A stretch of 64,000 nt of DNA, from assembly GCF_009936275.1 (NCBI RefSeq), contig NZ_AP019797.1, positions 3,083,890 through 3,147,889 of the forward strand. Direction: 5' to 3'. A model generated the notes under the pieces. It searched no databases and was not told the origin of the DNA. It saw only the letters and a list, made by a program, of their open reading frames with translations. This DNA is from Rhodothermus marinus (GTDB lineage: Bacteria; Bacteroidota; Rhodothermia; Rhodothermales; Rhodothermaceae). Positions 43,815 to 57,187 of the stretch are shown one piece after another (position 1 is the first letter of the stretch; the number at the start of each line of letters is the position of its first letter). The position numbers and the translations under genes are program-made.

Positions 43815-44935
43815 AACGCCTGCTGCTCACGCTGCTGCTCGTCGCGGCCGGTTCGGTGCAGGCCCAGCCGGCCCGCCTGCGCGGCTACGTGCTGGCGCTG
43901 CACGCCTACGAACGCTTCGACCCCGTCGGAGCACTGCTTTTCGGAGGGGCGCGCACGCTGACGCTGGATCTGGTCCGTGCCCGCCTGATGCCCGAGGCCC
44001 GCCTGCCCGGCGGCCTGCGTCTCCAGCTCGCCTACGAACTGAATCTGCTCTACCTCTGGACCCCGGGCCTGCTCGAGGGCGAAGCGCCCCCGCCGCCCCG
44101 CCAGCTCGTGGATCTGAGCGCACGGCTCTATCACGACCGCTCTACCCGAATCGCCCACGGGATCGATCGGCTTTCGCTGCGAAGGTCGTTCGACTGGGGC
44201 CGCATCGAGATGGGCCGCCAGCGCATCGCCTGGGGCGTCGGTCGCCTCTGGACGCCGGTGGATTTTTTCAATCCGCTGGCGCCTTTCGAGTTCGACCAGC
44301 TCGAAAAAAGCGGCGCCGACGCGCTCGCCGTACGCTACTATCTGGGCCTGCTCAGCGACCTGGAGCTGGTGTACAACCCGGAGCGTCGCGGCCGCTGGCA
44401 CAACGTGGCCTTCCGCTGGCGCACCCACGCAGGCACCTACGACCTGGCGCTCGTGGGCGCGATTCTGCGCCGACGGGCCACCGTGGGGCTGACGGCGGCC
44501 GGCAACCTGGGCACGGCCGGTGCCCGCGCCGAGTTGCTCTGGGAGCAGAACCACGCGATCAGCCTTGTGCTGGGCCTCGATCATCAGTTCTCGCCCCGGT
44601 GGTACGGGCTCGTCGAGTACTACCGGAACGGCCGGGGGGCGGCCCGTCCCGAAGCCTACGACTGGACGGCGCTGGCCTCCGGAGAAGCCGTACAGGTGGG
44701 CCGCGACGAGCTGGCGCTGCTCCTGCAGTACGAACTCCACCCGCTCGTGCAACTCCAGGCGCTGCACCTGCGCAATCTGAACGACCGGAGCTGCTACACC
44801 GGCCTGCAGCTCACCTGGCTGGCCACCCAGGCCGTCGATCTCGTGCTGGGCGGCTGGCTGGGCGAAGGGGATCGGCTCAGCGAGTACGGCCTGTTGCCCG
44901 ACGTGCTTTTCCTGCGCGGACGGGTGTATTTCTAA
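43811..44935 (+). CDS. Putative outer-membrane beta-barrel protein of the Lol-like cassette
   Basis: A 374-residue exported protein. Its start is GTG at 43811, overlapping the ATPase stop (GTGA). The signal peptide is MKRLLLTLLLVAAGSVQA (cleaved before QP). The mature part shows alternating hydrophobic beta strands and aromatic residues (WHNVAFRWRTHAGTYDLALVGA; VRYYLGLLSDLELVYN), and it ends with aromatic VYF, typical of porin-like barrels. Position as last gene of the cassette suggests it is the outer-membrane partner or a target; that is inferred. Confidence 0.7.
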   Translation: MKRLLLTLLLVAAGSVQAQPARLRGYVLALHAYERFDPVGALLFGGARTLTLDLVRARLMPEARLPGGLRLQLAYELNLLYLWTPGLLEGEAPPPPRQLVDLSARLYHDRSTRIAHGIDRLSLRRSFDWGRIEMGRQRIAWGVGRLWTPVDFFNPLAPFEFDQLEKSGADALAVRYYLGLLSDLELVYNPERRGRWHNVAFRWRTHAGTYDLALVGAILRRRATVGLTAAGNLGTAGARAELLWEQNHAISLVLGLDHQFSPRWYGLVEYYRNGRGAARPEAYDWTALASGEAVQVGRDELALLLQYELHPLVQLQALHLRNLNDRSCYTGLQLTWLATQAVDLVLGGWLGEGDRLSEYGLLPDVLFLRGRVYF

Positions 44936-45435
44936 TCCCGAATCCGCCCCAGCCGCATCACCAGTCCCACGTTCGGGAGGAGGTCCCATTGCAGCACGCG
45001 CCGACGGGAAAGGCCGTCGCGTCCGGGCCCTCCGGACAGCCGCTCCTTCCATCGGGGCACGCCGATCAAACCACCCTCTATAGCCCATCGCCGGCCGGGA
45101 AGCCACACCCGCACGCCGGGCTCCAGTCCGAAAGCGACCGTTGCCTCTCCATCCCAGAAGCTCGCCATGTACATCAGATGCAGGCGCCCCAGCAGATTGA
45201 CCGGTTCATCCGGGCGCGCAGTCGCGCCGGCAAATCCATCTACAATCAGCAGCAGCCACCCCGCTCCGAGCGTCCCGCGCAGGCCATCGCCCAGCGGACC
45301 TTCCGCCATCACGCCCACCCCGCCCACGGCTTTGGCCTGCACGCCCCACCAGGCGGCCGGCTGACCGTACCCCGTGCAAACGCTTCCGGCCAGCAGCAGT
45401 CCCAGCGCGACGGCAAGCGCGCGTCCCTTTACCAT
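44932..45435 (-). CDS. Hypothetical exported protein
   Basis: A 167-residue protein with a signal peptide (about 1-24, cut near YGQ). The remainder is Gly-rich with short beta strands, consistent with a small outer-membrane or periplasmic protein, but no family is recognised. It faces the Lol-like cassette convergently, sharing four bases at the stops. Confidence 0.65.
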   Translation of the reverse strand: MVKGRALAVALGLLLAGSVCTGYGQPAAWWGVQAKAVGGVGVMAEGPLGDGLRGTLGAGWLLLIVDGFAGATARPDEPVNLLGRLHLMYMASFWDGEATVAFGLEPGVRVWLPGRRWAIEGGLIGVPRWKERLSGGPGRDGLSRRRVLQWDLLPNVGLVMRLGRIRD

Positions 45436-45511
45436 GGCGCGTGAACGTTTTCACCGTTCGACACTTAAAACCCGGGGTAAAAATAAAGCGACGGCGGGAC
45501 GAGCGGCGGGT

Positions 45512-46594
45512 ATGGAAACGTACCATCCCACGAAATACTGGCACCGACTGGAAGACGGACGGGTGCAGTGCGACCTGTGCCCGCGGCACTGCCGGCTGCA
45601 GGAAGGCCAGCGGGGCTTCTGCTTCGTGCGCATGAACCGGAACGGCCAGATCGTGCTGACCACCTACGGCCGCTCCAGCGGGTTCTGCATCGATCCCATC
45701 GAAAAAAAGCCACTGAACCACTTCCTGCCGGGCACGGCCGTGCTCTCGTTCGGTACGGCGGGTTGCAACCTGGGCTGCCGGTTTTGCCAGAACTGGGACA
45801 TCAGCAAGTCGCGCGAAATGGACACGCTGGCCGATGAAGCCACGCCGGAAACCATCGCGCGCGTGGCCGAAGCGCTGGGGTGCCGGAGCGTTGCCTTCAC
45901 CTACAACGACCCGGTCATCTTCCACGAATACGCCATCGATGTGGCCCGGGCCTGCCATGCGCGGGGTATCCGGACGGTGGCCGTCACGGCCGGTTACGTC
46001 TGTCCCGAGCCGCGGGCCGAGTTCTATGCCCACATGGACGCGGCCAACGTGGACCTGAAGGCCTTTTCGGAGCGCTTCTACCGCAAGATCTGCGCGGGGG
46101 CGCTGGCCCCTGTGCTCGACACGCTCCGCTACATCTATCACGAAACCGACACCTGGCTCGAAATCACCACGCTACTCATCCCCGGCGAAAACGACAGCGA
46201 CGCCGAACTGCACGCGCTCACCGAGTGGATCGTTACGAACCTGGGACCGGACGTACCGCTGCACTTCACGGCCTTTCATCCGGACTGGAAGATGCGGGAC
46301 CATCCGCCCACGCCGCCGGAGACGCTGCGCCGCGCCCGCGCCATCGCGCTGAAAAACGGCCTCCGCTACGTGTATACGGGCAATATCCTGGACCCGGAAG
46401 GCCAGAGCACCTACTGCCACCAGTGTGGCCGATTGCTGATCGGCCGCGTGGGCTACCGGATCACCGCCTGGCATCTGGATACGCAGGGACGCTGCCCGGA
46501 ATGCCGGACGCCCTGCGCGGGCGTCTTCGAGGAACGACCCGGCACCTGGGGCCCCCGCCGCCAGCCCGTATGGCTGAAGGCGTTTGCACCCTGA
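45512..46594 (+). CDS. amrS: AmmeMemoRadiSam system radical SAM enzyme
   Basis: A 360-residue radical SAM protein. The [4Fe-4S] motif is CNLGCRFC with Cys85, Cys89 and Cys92. Extra Cys pairs at the N-terminus (CDLCPRHC) and C-terminus (CHQC, CPEC) may bind another metal or cluster. The family occurs with Memo and AMMECR1 proteins, which are absent here. The Met at 45512 is chosen because upstream in-frame codons are not protein-like. Its biological product is unknown. Confidence 0.9.
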   Translation: METYHPTKYWHRLEDGRVQCDLCPRHCRLQEGQRGFCFVRMNRNGQIVLTTYGRSSGFCIDPIEKKPLNHFLPGTAVLSFGTAGCNLGCRFCQNWDISKSREMDTLADEATPETIARVAEALGCRSVAFTYNDPVIFHEYAIDVARACHARGIRTVAVTAGYVCPEPRAEFYAHMDAANVDLKAFSERFYRKICAGALAPVLDTLRYIYHETDTWLEITTLLIPGENDSDAELHALTEWIVTNLGPDVPLHFTAFHPDWKMRDHPPTPPETLRRARAIALKNGLRYVYTGNILDPEGQSTYCHQCGRLLIGRVGYRITAWHLDTQGRCPECRTPCAGVFEERPGTWGPRRQPVWLKAFAP

Positions 46595-46631
46595 AAAAAA
46601 GCGCCCGGTCCAAAAGCTCGGAGCCGGGCGC
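46594..46631 (-). terminator. Terminator shared by amrS and nrdJ
   Basis: An 8-bp stem GCGCCCGG/CCGGGCGC (46601-46608, 46624-46631) is preceded by seven A residues. On the minus strand this is a strong terminator for nrdJ (seven T); on the plus strand it is weaker. Confidence 0.85.
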
Positions 46632-46658
46632 TTCGTCCCGCGCAAGCAAACTCCCTGA

Positions 46659-52025
<5,367 letters not shown>

Positions 52026-52412
52026 GGCTGCCTCCGGAAACCTGTACGTTCTGGTGATTGAACCATTTGCCCGGTGCCGGCGACTGCATAACGGCAATAC
52101 CGAGGGCTTTCGCTGCCGCTCACCGGCACAGATGCGGTTTTCTAATAAAGCGACCTGAGGTCCGTTAAATCAAGGACGAGTTAATCACATTTTATCCACA
52201 GAAAAGCCGAGGTTTTTAAAAATAACAGACTTTCAACCCTGTCCAGTTTTTATTTCCGTTATACATCAAGATTGTTTCAACCTCAACCTATCAATCCACA
52301 TATCCACGCTCTCTGATCTCCTGAGGCGGATAACGGAAATAAAAACCCCGGCCGACCAACCGGGGTACTTCGCCTACTGGAGGGTGAGGCAATTCGTCGT
52401 CAGCCCACCTGC
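52026..52412. promoter_or_regulatory. nrdJ upstream region with DnaA-box-like sites and an inverted repeat
   Basis: A 387-base gap, AT-rich in the middle. It contains TTATCCACA at 52192-52200, an exact match to the DnaA-box consensus, and two weaker matches (52292-52300, 52300-52308). A 17-bp perfect inverted repeat, GTTTTTATTTCCGTTAT, lies at 52246-52262 and 52330-52346. No riboswitch was recognised. The acidic protein's terminator occupies 52345-52366. Confidence 0.55.
52341..52366 (-). terminator. Terminator of the acidic protein gene
   Basis: A 7-bp stem ACCCCGG/CCGGGGT (52345-52351, 52360-52366) is followed, on the minus strand, by T-rich sequence. It lies 47 bases after the stop codon. 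Confidence 0.8.
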
Positions 52413-52676
52413 TCAAAACTCTTCCTCTTCTTCAAAATCATCAAAGTCCTCGTCGAAGTCGAAATCCTCTTCCTCTTCAAAGTCGAAGTCCTCCTCCTCT
52501 TCGAAGTCGTAATCGTCCTCAAAATCGTCGTATTCCTCTTCGTCGAAGTCTTCTTCGTAGTCCTCGAAATCCTCTTCTTCGAAGTCTTCGTCTTCAAAAT
52601 CGAAGTCTTCTTCCTCTTCAAAGGCCCAGAGGGGCTGCAGCGGCAGCCGATCCGGCGCAAAGGGTGCGGTACGCAT
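52413..52676 (-). CDS. Highly acidic Glu/Asp/Phe-repeat protein
   Basis: An 87-residue protein. After a short N-terminus (MRTAPFAPDRLPLQPLW), the remaining ~70 residues are almost only Glu, Asp, Phe and Tyr, with an aromatic residue every two to five positions. The coding DNA consists of degenerate GAA/GAC/TTC repeats, which suggests expansion by slippage. The Met at 52676 is chosen by position; a longer start is possible. Function unknown: it could be a metal- or cation-binding, disordered or nucleic-acid-mimic protein. Confidence 0.65.
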   Translation of the reverse strand: MRTAPFAPDRLPLQPLWAFEEEEDFDFEDEDFEEEDFEDYEEDFDEEEYDDFEDDYDFEEEEDFDFEEEEDFDFDEDFDDFEEEEEF

Positions 52677-52875
52677 GGTCAGGAAGCTTACCGGTTTGGT
52701 GAACAGGGATCCGACCGGAACGTCCGGCCACAGTGCAAAAATACGCAACAGACCGGTCAATGCAAGTCCTCCCGGCTCCCCAGGGCGTATGAAATTTTCC
52801 GCGTCGAACCGAACGTCCCCTGAGCGAGTACATGCTACACATGCATTGCCTGAACATAACCCTGCGAAGTGAACC

Positions 52876-53277
52876 ATGTACGACACGGACCGCAGTGCGT
52901 ACCCACACCCGGACGAGTTCAAGGTAAAGCGTCCGGAATACACGGAACTGGAAGACGGCTACTACCGGGCGACGATCGAGATCGCGCCCTTCAAGGTCGT
53001 GGGGGAAAGCCGTACCAAGGCAGGCGCCCGCCGCGTGGCCCTCTATCGCGCCGCGCTGACCTACCGCTCCTACCACCCGTCCTACCGGGTGGAAAATCCG
53101 TACCCGGATGAGTTCGTCGACCAGGAGGGCACCCGCTGGCGCCGACTGCCTCCCTCCCAGCGCGAACTCGGCGACTATGCGTTCATCGGTCCCGACGGCG
53201 AGGAAGACTACGCCACCATCGAACAGATGCTGATGTGGGACATCCGGCCGGCTTCCAGTTCGGAGGACGAAGCATGA
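52876..53277 (+). CDS. Hypothetical protein
   Basis: A 133-residue soluble protein rich in Tyr, Arg and acidic residues, with YYRATIEIAPFKVVGESRTKAGARRVALYRAALTY in the middle. No known family is recognised. It starts opposite the acidic protein gene and ends just before a strong terminator, so it is likely expressed as a single gene. Confidence 0.7.
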   Translation: MYDTDRSAYPHPDEFKVKRPEYTELEDGYYRATIEIAPFKVVGESRTKAGARRVALYRAALTYRSYHPSYRVENPYPDEFVDQEGTRWRRLPPSQRELGDYAFIGPDGEEDYATIEQMLMWDIRPASSSEDEA

Positions 53278-53295
53278 AAGCGCACGACCTCTGAA

Positions 53296-53321
53296 GGCGC
53301 TCCAACGTGAGCGCCTTTTTT
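53296..53321 (+). terminator. Intrinsic terminator after the hypothetical gene
   Basis: A 7-bp stem GGCGCTC/GAGCGCC (53296-53302, 53309-53315) is followed by six T residues, 18 bases after the stop. Confidence 0.88.
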
Positions 53322-53403
53322 GTAGCCAAAGATGCTACTACGCAAAATTACTTACAAATTTTTCTTAAATTTAGAAACAGCAATCTTTTGACATCTTCAC
53401 GCC

Positions 53404-54666
53404 ATGCAGGTGCAGACGCTGCTTACCGCCCCTTTCGATCGGCTGGCGACCCATGCCCGCGGGTTTGTCGGCTGGATGGCCGAGCTGCTGCTGGGTCCGC
53501 TGGCCTATCAGCATACGCTGCTGGCCGTCTGCCCCAATTCGGAAGCGGTTACGAGGGCCGCACTGGAGGCTGCCGGAGCCGCCAACGCACCGCTGCTTTT
53601 TGCTGCCACGCTGAACCAGGTAGATCTGGACGGTGGCTATACGGGATGGACACCGGCCACGCTGGCACAGTTTGTGGCGGACGAGCTGTCCTGCCTGAAC
53701 CTGCACATCTCCGTCGTACTCGGCCTGGACCACGGCGGCCCCTGGAAAAAGGATCTGCACGCCCGCAACCGGTTGCCCTTTGAGGAAACCTTTCAGGCTG
53801 TTCTACGCGCCATCGAGGCCTGTCTGGATGCCGGCTACGGCCTGCTGCATCTGGATCCGACCGTCGATCTGGAGCTATCGCCCGGCACGCCGGTGCCCAT
53901 CCCGCGCATTGTCGAACGCACGGTAGTGCTTTTGCGCCACGCCGAAACCTATCGACTTCGCCGCAACCTGCCGCCGGTCGCCTACGAGGTGGGCACCGAA
54001 GAAGTCGGCGGTGGCCTGCAGGCCGAAGCGCGCATGGCGGAATTTCTGGATCGGCTCTGGAGTGCACTGGACCGGGAAGGCCTGCCTCACCCGGTGTTCG
54101 TGGTGGGCGACATCGGCACCCGGCTCGACACGCGCACGTTCGACTTCGAGCGGGCGCGCCGACTGGATACGCTGGTGCGCAGCTACGGCGCCCTCATCAA
54201 AGGGCATTACACCGACGACGTGGACCGCCTCGATCTGTACCCGAAGGCGGGCATCGGCGGGGCCAACGTGGGCCCGGGCTTGGCCGCCATCGAGTTTGAG
54301 GCGCTGGAAGGCCTGGTGGACGAAGCCCGTCGCCGCGGTCTTTCGGTCACCTTTGATCAGGCCATTCGTCAGGCCGTCGTCGAAAGCGGGCGCTGGACGA
54401 AGTGGCTGCAGCCGGAAGAGAAAGGCCGACCGTTCGAGGCGCTGGACCCTGAGCGACAACGCTGGCTGGTGGCCACCGGCAGCCGCTACGTGTGGACGCA
54501 TCCGGCCGTCCTGCAGGCCCGCCGCGAACTCTACGAGGCGCTCGCCCCCTGGCTCGATGCCGACGCCTTCGTGCGCGAACGCATCAAAACACGCCTGATG
54601 GACTACTTCCGCGCCTTCAACCTGATTGAGTTCAATGAGCGCCTGAAAGCTTTCCTGCCCGAATGA
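53404..54666 (+). CDS. GatZ/KbaZ-like subunit of class II tagatose-bisphosphate aldolase
   Basis: A 420-residue protein of the D-tagatose-bisphosphate aldolase non-catalytic subunit family. Signature parts are NQVDLDGGYTGWTP (about 71-84), VVLGLDHGGPWKKD (about 103), EVGTEEVGGGLQ (about 196-207) and KAGIGGANVGPGLA (about 281-294). In related bacteria the subunit stabilises a GatY/KbaY aldolase. No GatY or other sugar gene is next to it, so the true substrate is uncertain. Confidence 0.85.
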   Translation: MQVQTLLTAPFDRLATHARGFVGWMAELLLGPLAYQHTLLAVCPNSEAVTRAALEAAGAANAPLLFAATLNQVDLDGGYTGWTPATLAQFVADELSCLNLHISVVLGLDHGGPWKKDLHARNRLPFEETFQAVLRAIEACLDAGYGLLHLDPTVDLELSPGTPVPIPRIVERTVVLLRHAETYRLRRNLPPVAYEVGTEEVGGGLQAEARMAEFLDRLWSALDREGLPHPVFVVGDIGTRLDTRTFDFERARRLDTLVRSYGALIKGHYTDDVDRLDLYPKAGIGGANVGPGLAAIEFEALEGLVDEARRRGLSVTFDQAIRQAVVESGRWTKWLQPEEKGRPFEALDPERQRWLVATGSRYVWTHPAVLQARRELYEALAPWLDADAFVRERIKTRLMDYFRAFNLIEFNERLKAFLPE

Positions 54667-54668
54667 CT

Positions 54669-56327
54669 TCAGGCCGGCTCTTCCGCCTGAGCCAGTGCTT
54701 CTTCTTTGACCCGATGCAGATAGGCGAGGGCTTCTTCCCGATCGGCCGGTAGCTCGCCTTTGAAGATCACCTCCTTGATCGCTCCCAGCGCCCGTCGTTC
54801 GGGCCCTTTGAGCGTAGCGGCCATCTCCTCGAACAGCGCCGCGCGCCGCAGCGCTTCGTCCTTGATTTCCATCATGTACTGAAAGGCCGCGTCGTGCTCG
54901 TTGGGAATGCGCCCTTCGAGAATGGCTTCTTTGATGGCCTCTTTGATGATACCCACGGCCACGCCTTCGCCGATGCCCAGCGTGCGCATGATCTCCTCGC
55001 CATCGACGGGCGGCTGAAAGTTGCGGATGCGGTCCTTTTCCTCCACTTCGGCCATGCGGACCTCCAGCCGATCGAAAGCCTCCAGATAGCGACGCACGCG
55101 CCGGGGATTCTTGGAGGTGATGTCGGCCCGCACCAGCAGCATCAGATCCTCCAGGTCATCGCCGGCCTCGAAGAGCAGTCGCCGGATGGCCGAGTCGGTC
55201 ACCTGTTCGTCGACGAGCGCGACGGGTCGGTGGTGCAGGCGGACGAGCTTCTGCACGTAGGCCATGCGCTCGTCCATAGGCAACTTGAGCCGACGGAAGA
55301 TGCGGGGGACCATCCGGGCGCCCAGGTCTTCGTGTCCGTGGAAGGTCCAGCCCGTGCCCGGCACGAAACGTTTGGTGGCCGGCTTGGCGATGTCGTGCAG
55401 CAGGGCCGCCCAGCGCAGCCACACGGCGTCGTCCTCGCAGGGGCGGTCGGCCGTCATACGGGCCACGTTATCCACCACCTGCAGCGTGTGGAAGAAGTTG
55501 TCCTTGTGGCGGTGTCCGTCGATGGTCTCGACGCCCTTGAGCGCCACCAGCTCGGGGAAGATGCGCGCCAGGATGCCGGTGGATTCCAGAATTTTGAAGC
55601 CGATGGACGGCTGCGGCGCGCACAGGATCTTCTGCAGCTCGTCGGTGATGCGCTCCTGGCTGAGAATTTCGACGCGGTGGGCCTTTTCCCGCATCGCCGC
55701 GAACGTGTCGGGCTCCACGCGGAAGTTCAGTTGTGCGGCAAAGCGGGCCGCCCGGATCATACGGAGCGGATCGTCCTCGAAGGTCTGGCGCGGATCGAGC
55801 GGCGTGCGCAGCAGCCGTTGCCGGAGATCGCGCCGCCCGTGGAACGGATCGATCAGCGTTCCCCAGCGAGAGGGCCACAGGTCGATGGCCATCGCGTTGA
55901 TGGTGAAATCGCGGCGGCGCAGGTCGTCGTCGAGGGTGCCGTCTTCGACGATGGGCTTGCGCGAGTCTTTGCGATAGCTTTCGCGACGGGCTGCCACGAA
56001 CTCCAGCACGAATACACCGCTGCGATCCGGTGTGGGGACACGGATGGCCGCCGTGCCGAAGTTTTCGTAAACGTGCACGGTGCGGCCCCCCAGAGCGCGC
56101 GCCACGAGGCGGGCCAGCCGGATGCCCGTCCCGGGTCCCACCGTCACAAAGTCGATGTCGGTGGTCGGACGGTCCAGAAACAGATCGCGCACGACGCCGC
56201 CCACGGCATAGACCGGGATTTCGTGCTGCTGTCCCAGCTCGCCGATCCGACGCAGCAGGGGCGCGTAGGGTCGCGACGCCAGGCGTTCCTGTATGCGCAG
56301 CGGTAGAGGCCGAACCGTCACCGTCAT
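54669..56327 (-). CDS. CCA tRNA nucleotidyltransferase / poly(A) polymerase with HD domain
   Basis: A 552-residue nucleotidyltransferase that adds CCA to tRNA ends or adenylates RNA. The catalytic signature is VGGVVRDLFLDRPTTDIDF with Asp57 and Asp59. RRRDFTINAMAIDL and RLLRTPLDPRQTFEDDPLRMIRAARFAAQL follow in the head and neck. An HD domain (HDIAKP near residue 278) adds a possible phosphohydrolase. Two starts are possible: 56327 and a longer one at 56353. It is the last gene of the macro-ggt-oxidoreductase run. Confidence 0.9.
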   Translation of the reverse strand: MTVTVRPLPLRIQERLASRPYAPLLRRIGELGQQHEIPVYAVGGVVRDLFLDRPTTDIDFVTVGPGTGIRLARLVARALGGRTVHVYENFGTAAIRVPTPDRSGVFVLEFVAARRESYRKDSRKPIVEDGTLDDDLRRRDFTINAMAIDLWPSRWGTLIDPFHGRRDLRQRLLRTPLDPRQTFEDDPLRMIRAARFAAQLNFRVEPDTFAAMREKAHRVEILSQERITDELQKILCAPQPSIGFKILESTGILARIFPELVALKGVETIDGHRHKDNFFHTLQVVDNVARMTADRPCEDDAVWLRWAALLHDIAKPATKRFVPGTGWTFHGHEDLGARMVPRIFRRLKLPMDERMAYVQKLVRLHHRPVALVDEQVTDSAIRRLLFEAGDDLEDLMLLVRADITSKNPRRVRRYLEAFDRLEVRMAEVEEKDRIRNFQPPVDGEEIMRTLGIGEGVAVGIIKEAIKEAILEGRIPNEHDAAFQYMMEIKDEALRRAALFEEMAATLKGPERRALGAIKEVIFKGELPADREEALAYLHRVKEEALAQAEEPA

Positions 56328-56356
56328 GATCGTGCGGGTGGTTGCGGGGGCCATAC

Positions 56357-57187
56357 TTAACGCAGCCGGCTCATCAAACGTTCGACGATCCGGAGCACCT
56401 GCAGGGTTTCCAGGAGCGAGACCGGGGCCGGCTGGCGGGCGGCCAGGGCCTGCAGAAAGGCAAGGACTTCGGCCTTCGTCAGGCGCTCGTCGGATGTGTC
56501 GAGTCGGAGCCAGCGGTGCCAACCGGTGCGCGCCAGGTACAGTTCGGGCGAGGTGTCGTCGCCGTCGCGCCACATCAGCACCTGCGCATAGGTCCCGCTG
56601 TGAAAGCGCAATCCGAAGGCCACCGCTTCGAGCCAGGTAGGACCACCCCGGACGGCCTCCCCTTCGATACGGAGCACGCTGCTGGAGCGGGCCAGCGCGC
56701 AGCACAGGTCGACGGCTTCGGCCAGTCGGGCGTGCCAGGGCACCACGCCACGCCCGCCCACCTGCTGTCGGTAAACGAGCAGGGCGGGGGGCGCGCCATC
56801 CCGCACCTCCTGCAATGCCGGATGGAAGCGCAGCGGCCGGCTGACGCCCACCTCCGCGTGGGCTTCTTCGGCCAGACGCCCCAACCGCTCCAGATCCTGA
56901 AAGGCCGGGGCCGGGGGCCAGGCCACGAAGCAGTGCACCCCTTCCCGCAGGGCGATTTCCGTCACCCGGAAGCGCTCGGCCGGTGGCGTGGCAATGAAGA
57001 CCACGTCCAGCGCCTGCATCCAGGCGGCCAGCCGGGCGTCCGGCACGTCCAGCGTGCTTTCCGCAAAGCGGGCAATATCCGAATAAAGCGCGCGCAGGGC
57101 AGCGTGCAGGCTGCGGGCTTCCCGGCCGCCGCCGATCAGCCCGATGCGAAACGCCGGTGCCGATTCAGTAGCCTGCGGCCTGTCCAT
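56357..57187 (-). CDS. Gfo/Idh/MocA-family oxidoreductase-like protein
   Basis: A 276-residue Rossmann protein of the Gfo/Idh/MocA superfamily. The nucleotide motif FRIGLIGGGREARSLHAAL is near the N-terminus; VVFIATPPAERFRVTEIALREGVHCFVAWPP follows. The usual EKP motif at the end of that segment is replaced by AWPP, so catalysis is doubtful. The ATG at 57187 overlaps ggt by 23 bases. Role unknown. Confidence 0.78.
   Translation of the reverse strand: MDRPQATESAPAFRIGLIGGGREARSLHAALRALYSDIARFAESTLDVPDARLAAWMQALDVVFIATPPAERFRVTEIALREGVHCFVAWPPAPAFQDLERLGRLAEEAHAEVGVSRPLRFHPALQEVRDGAPPALLVYRQQVGGRGVVPWHARLAEAVDLCCALARSSSVLRIEGEAVRGGPTWLEAVAFGLRFHSGTYAQVLMWRDGDDTSPELYLARTGWHRWLRLDTSDERLTKAEVLAFLQALAARQPAPVSLLETLQVLRIVERLMSRLR

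Noticed and set aside
52026-52097. 24-codon N-terminal extension of nrdJ
   Set aside because: A GGAGG ribosome site precedes the internal ATG at 52025, and the extension has no conserved features.
52026-52412. Possible cobalamin riboswitch before the B12-dependent nrdJ
   Set aside because: I could not find the B12-box consensus or a matching multi-stem layout. The region is AT-rich and better described as promoter DNA.
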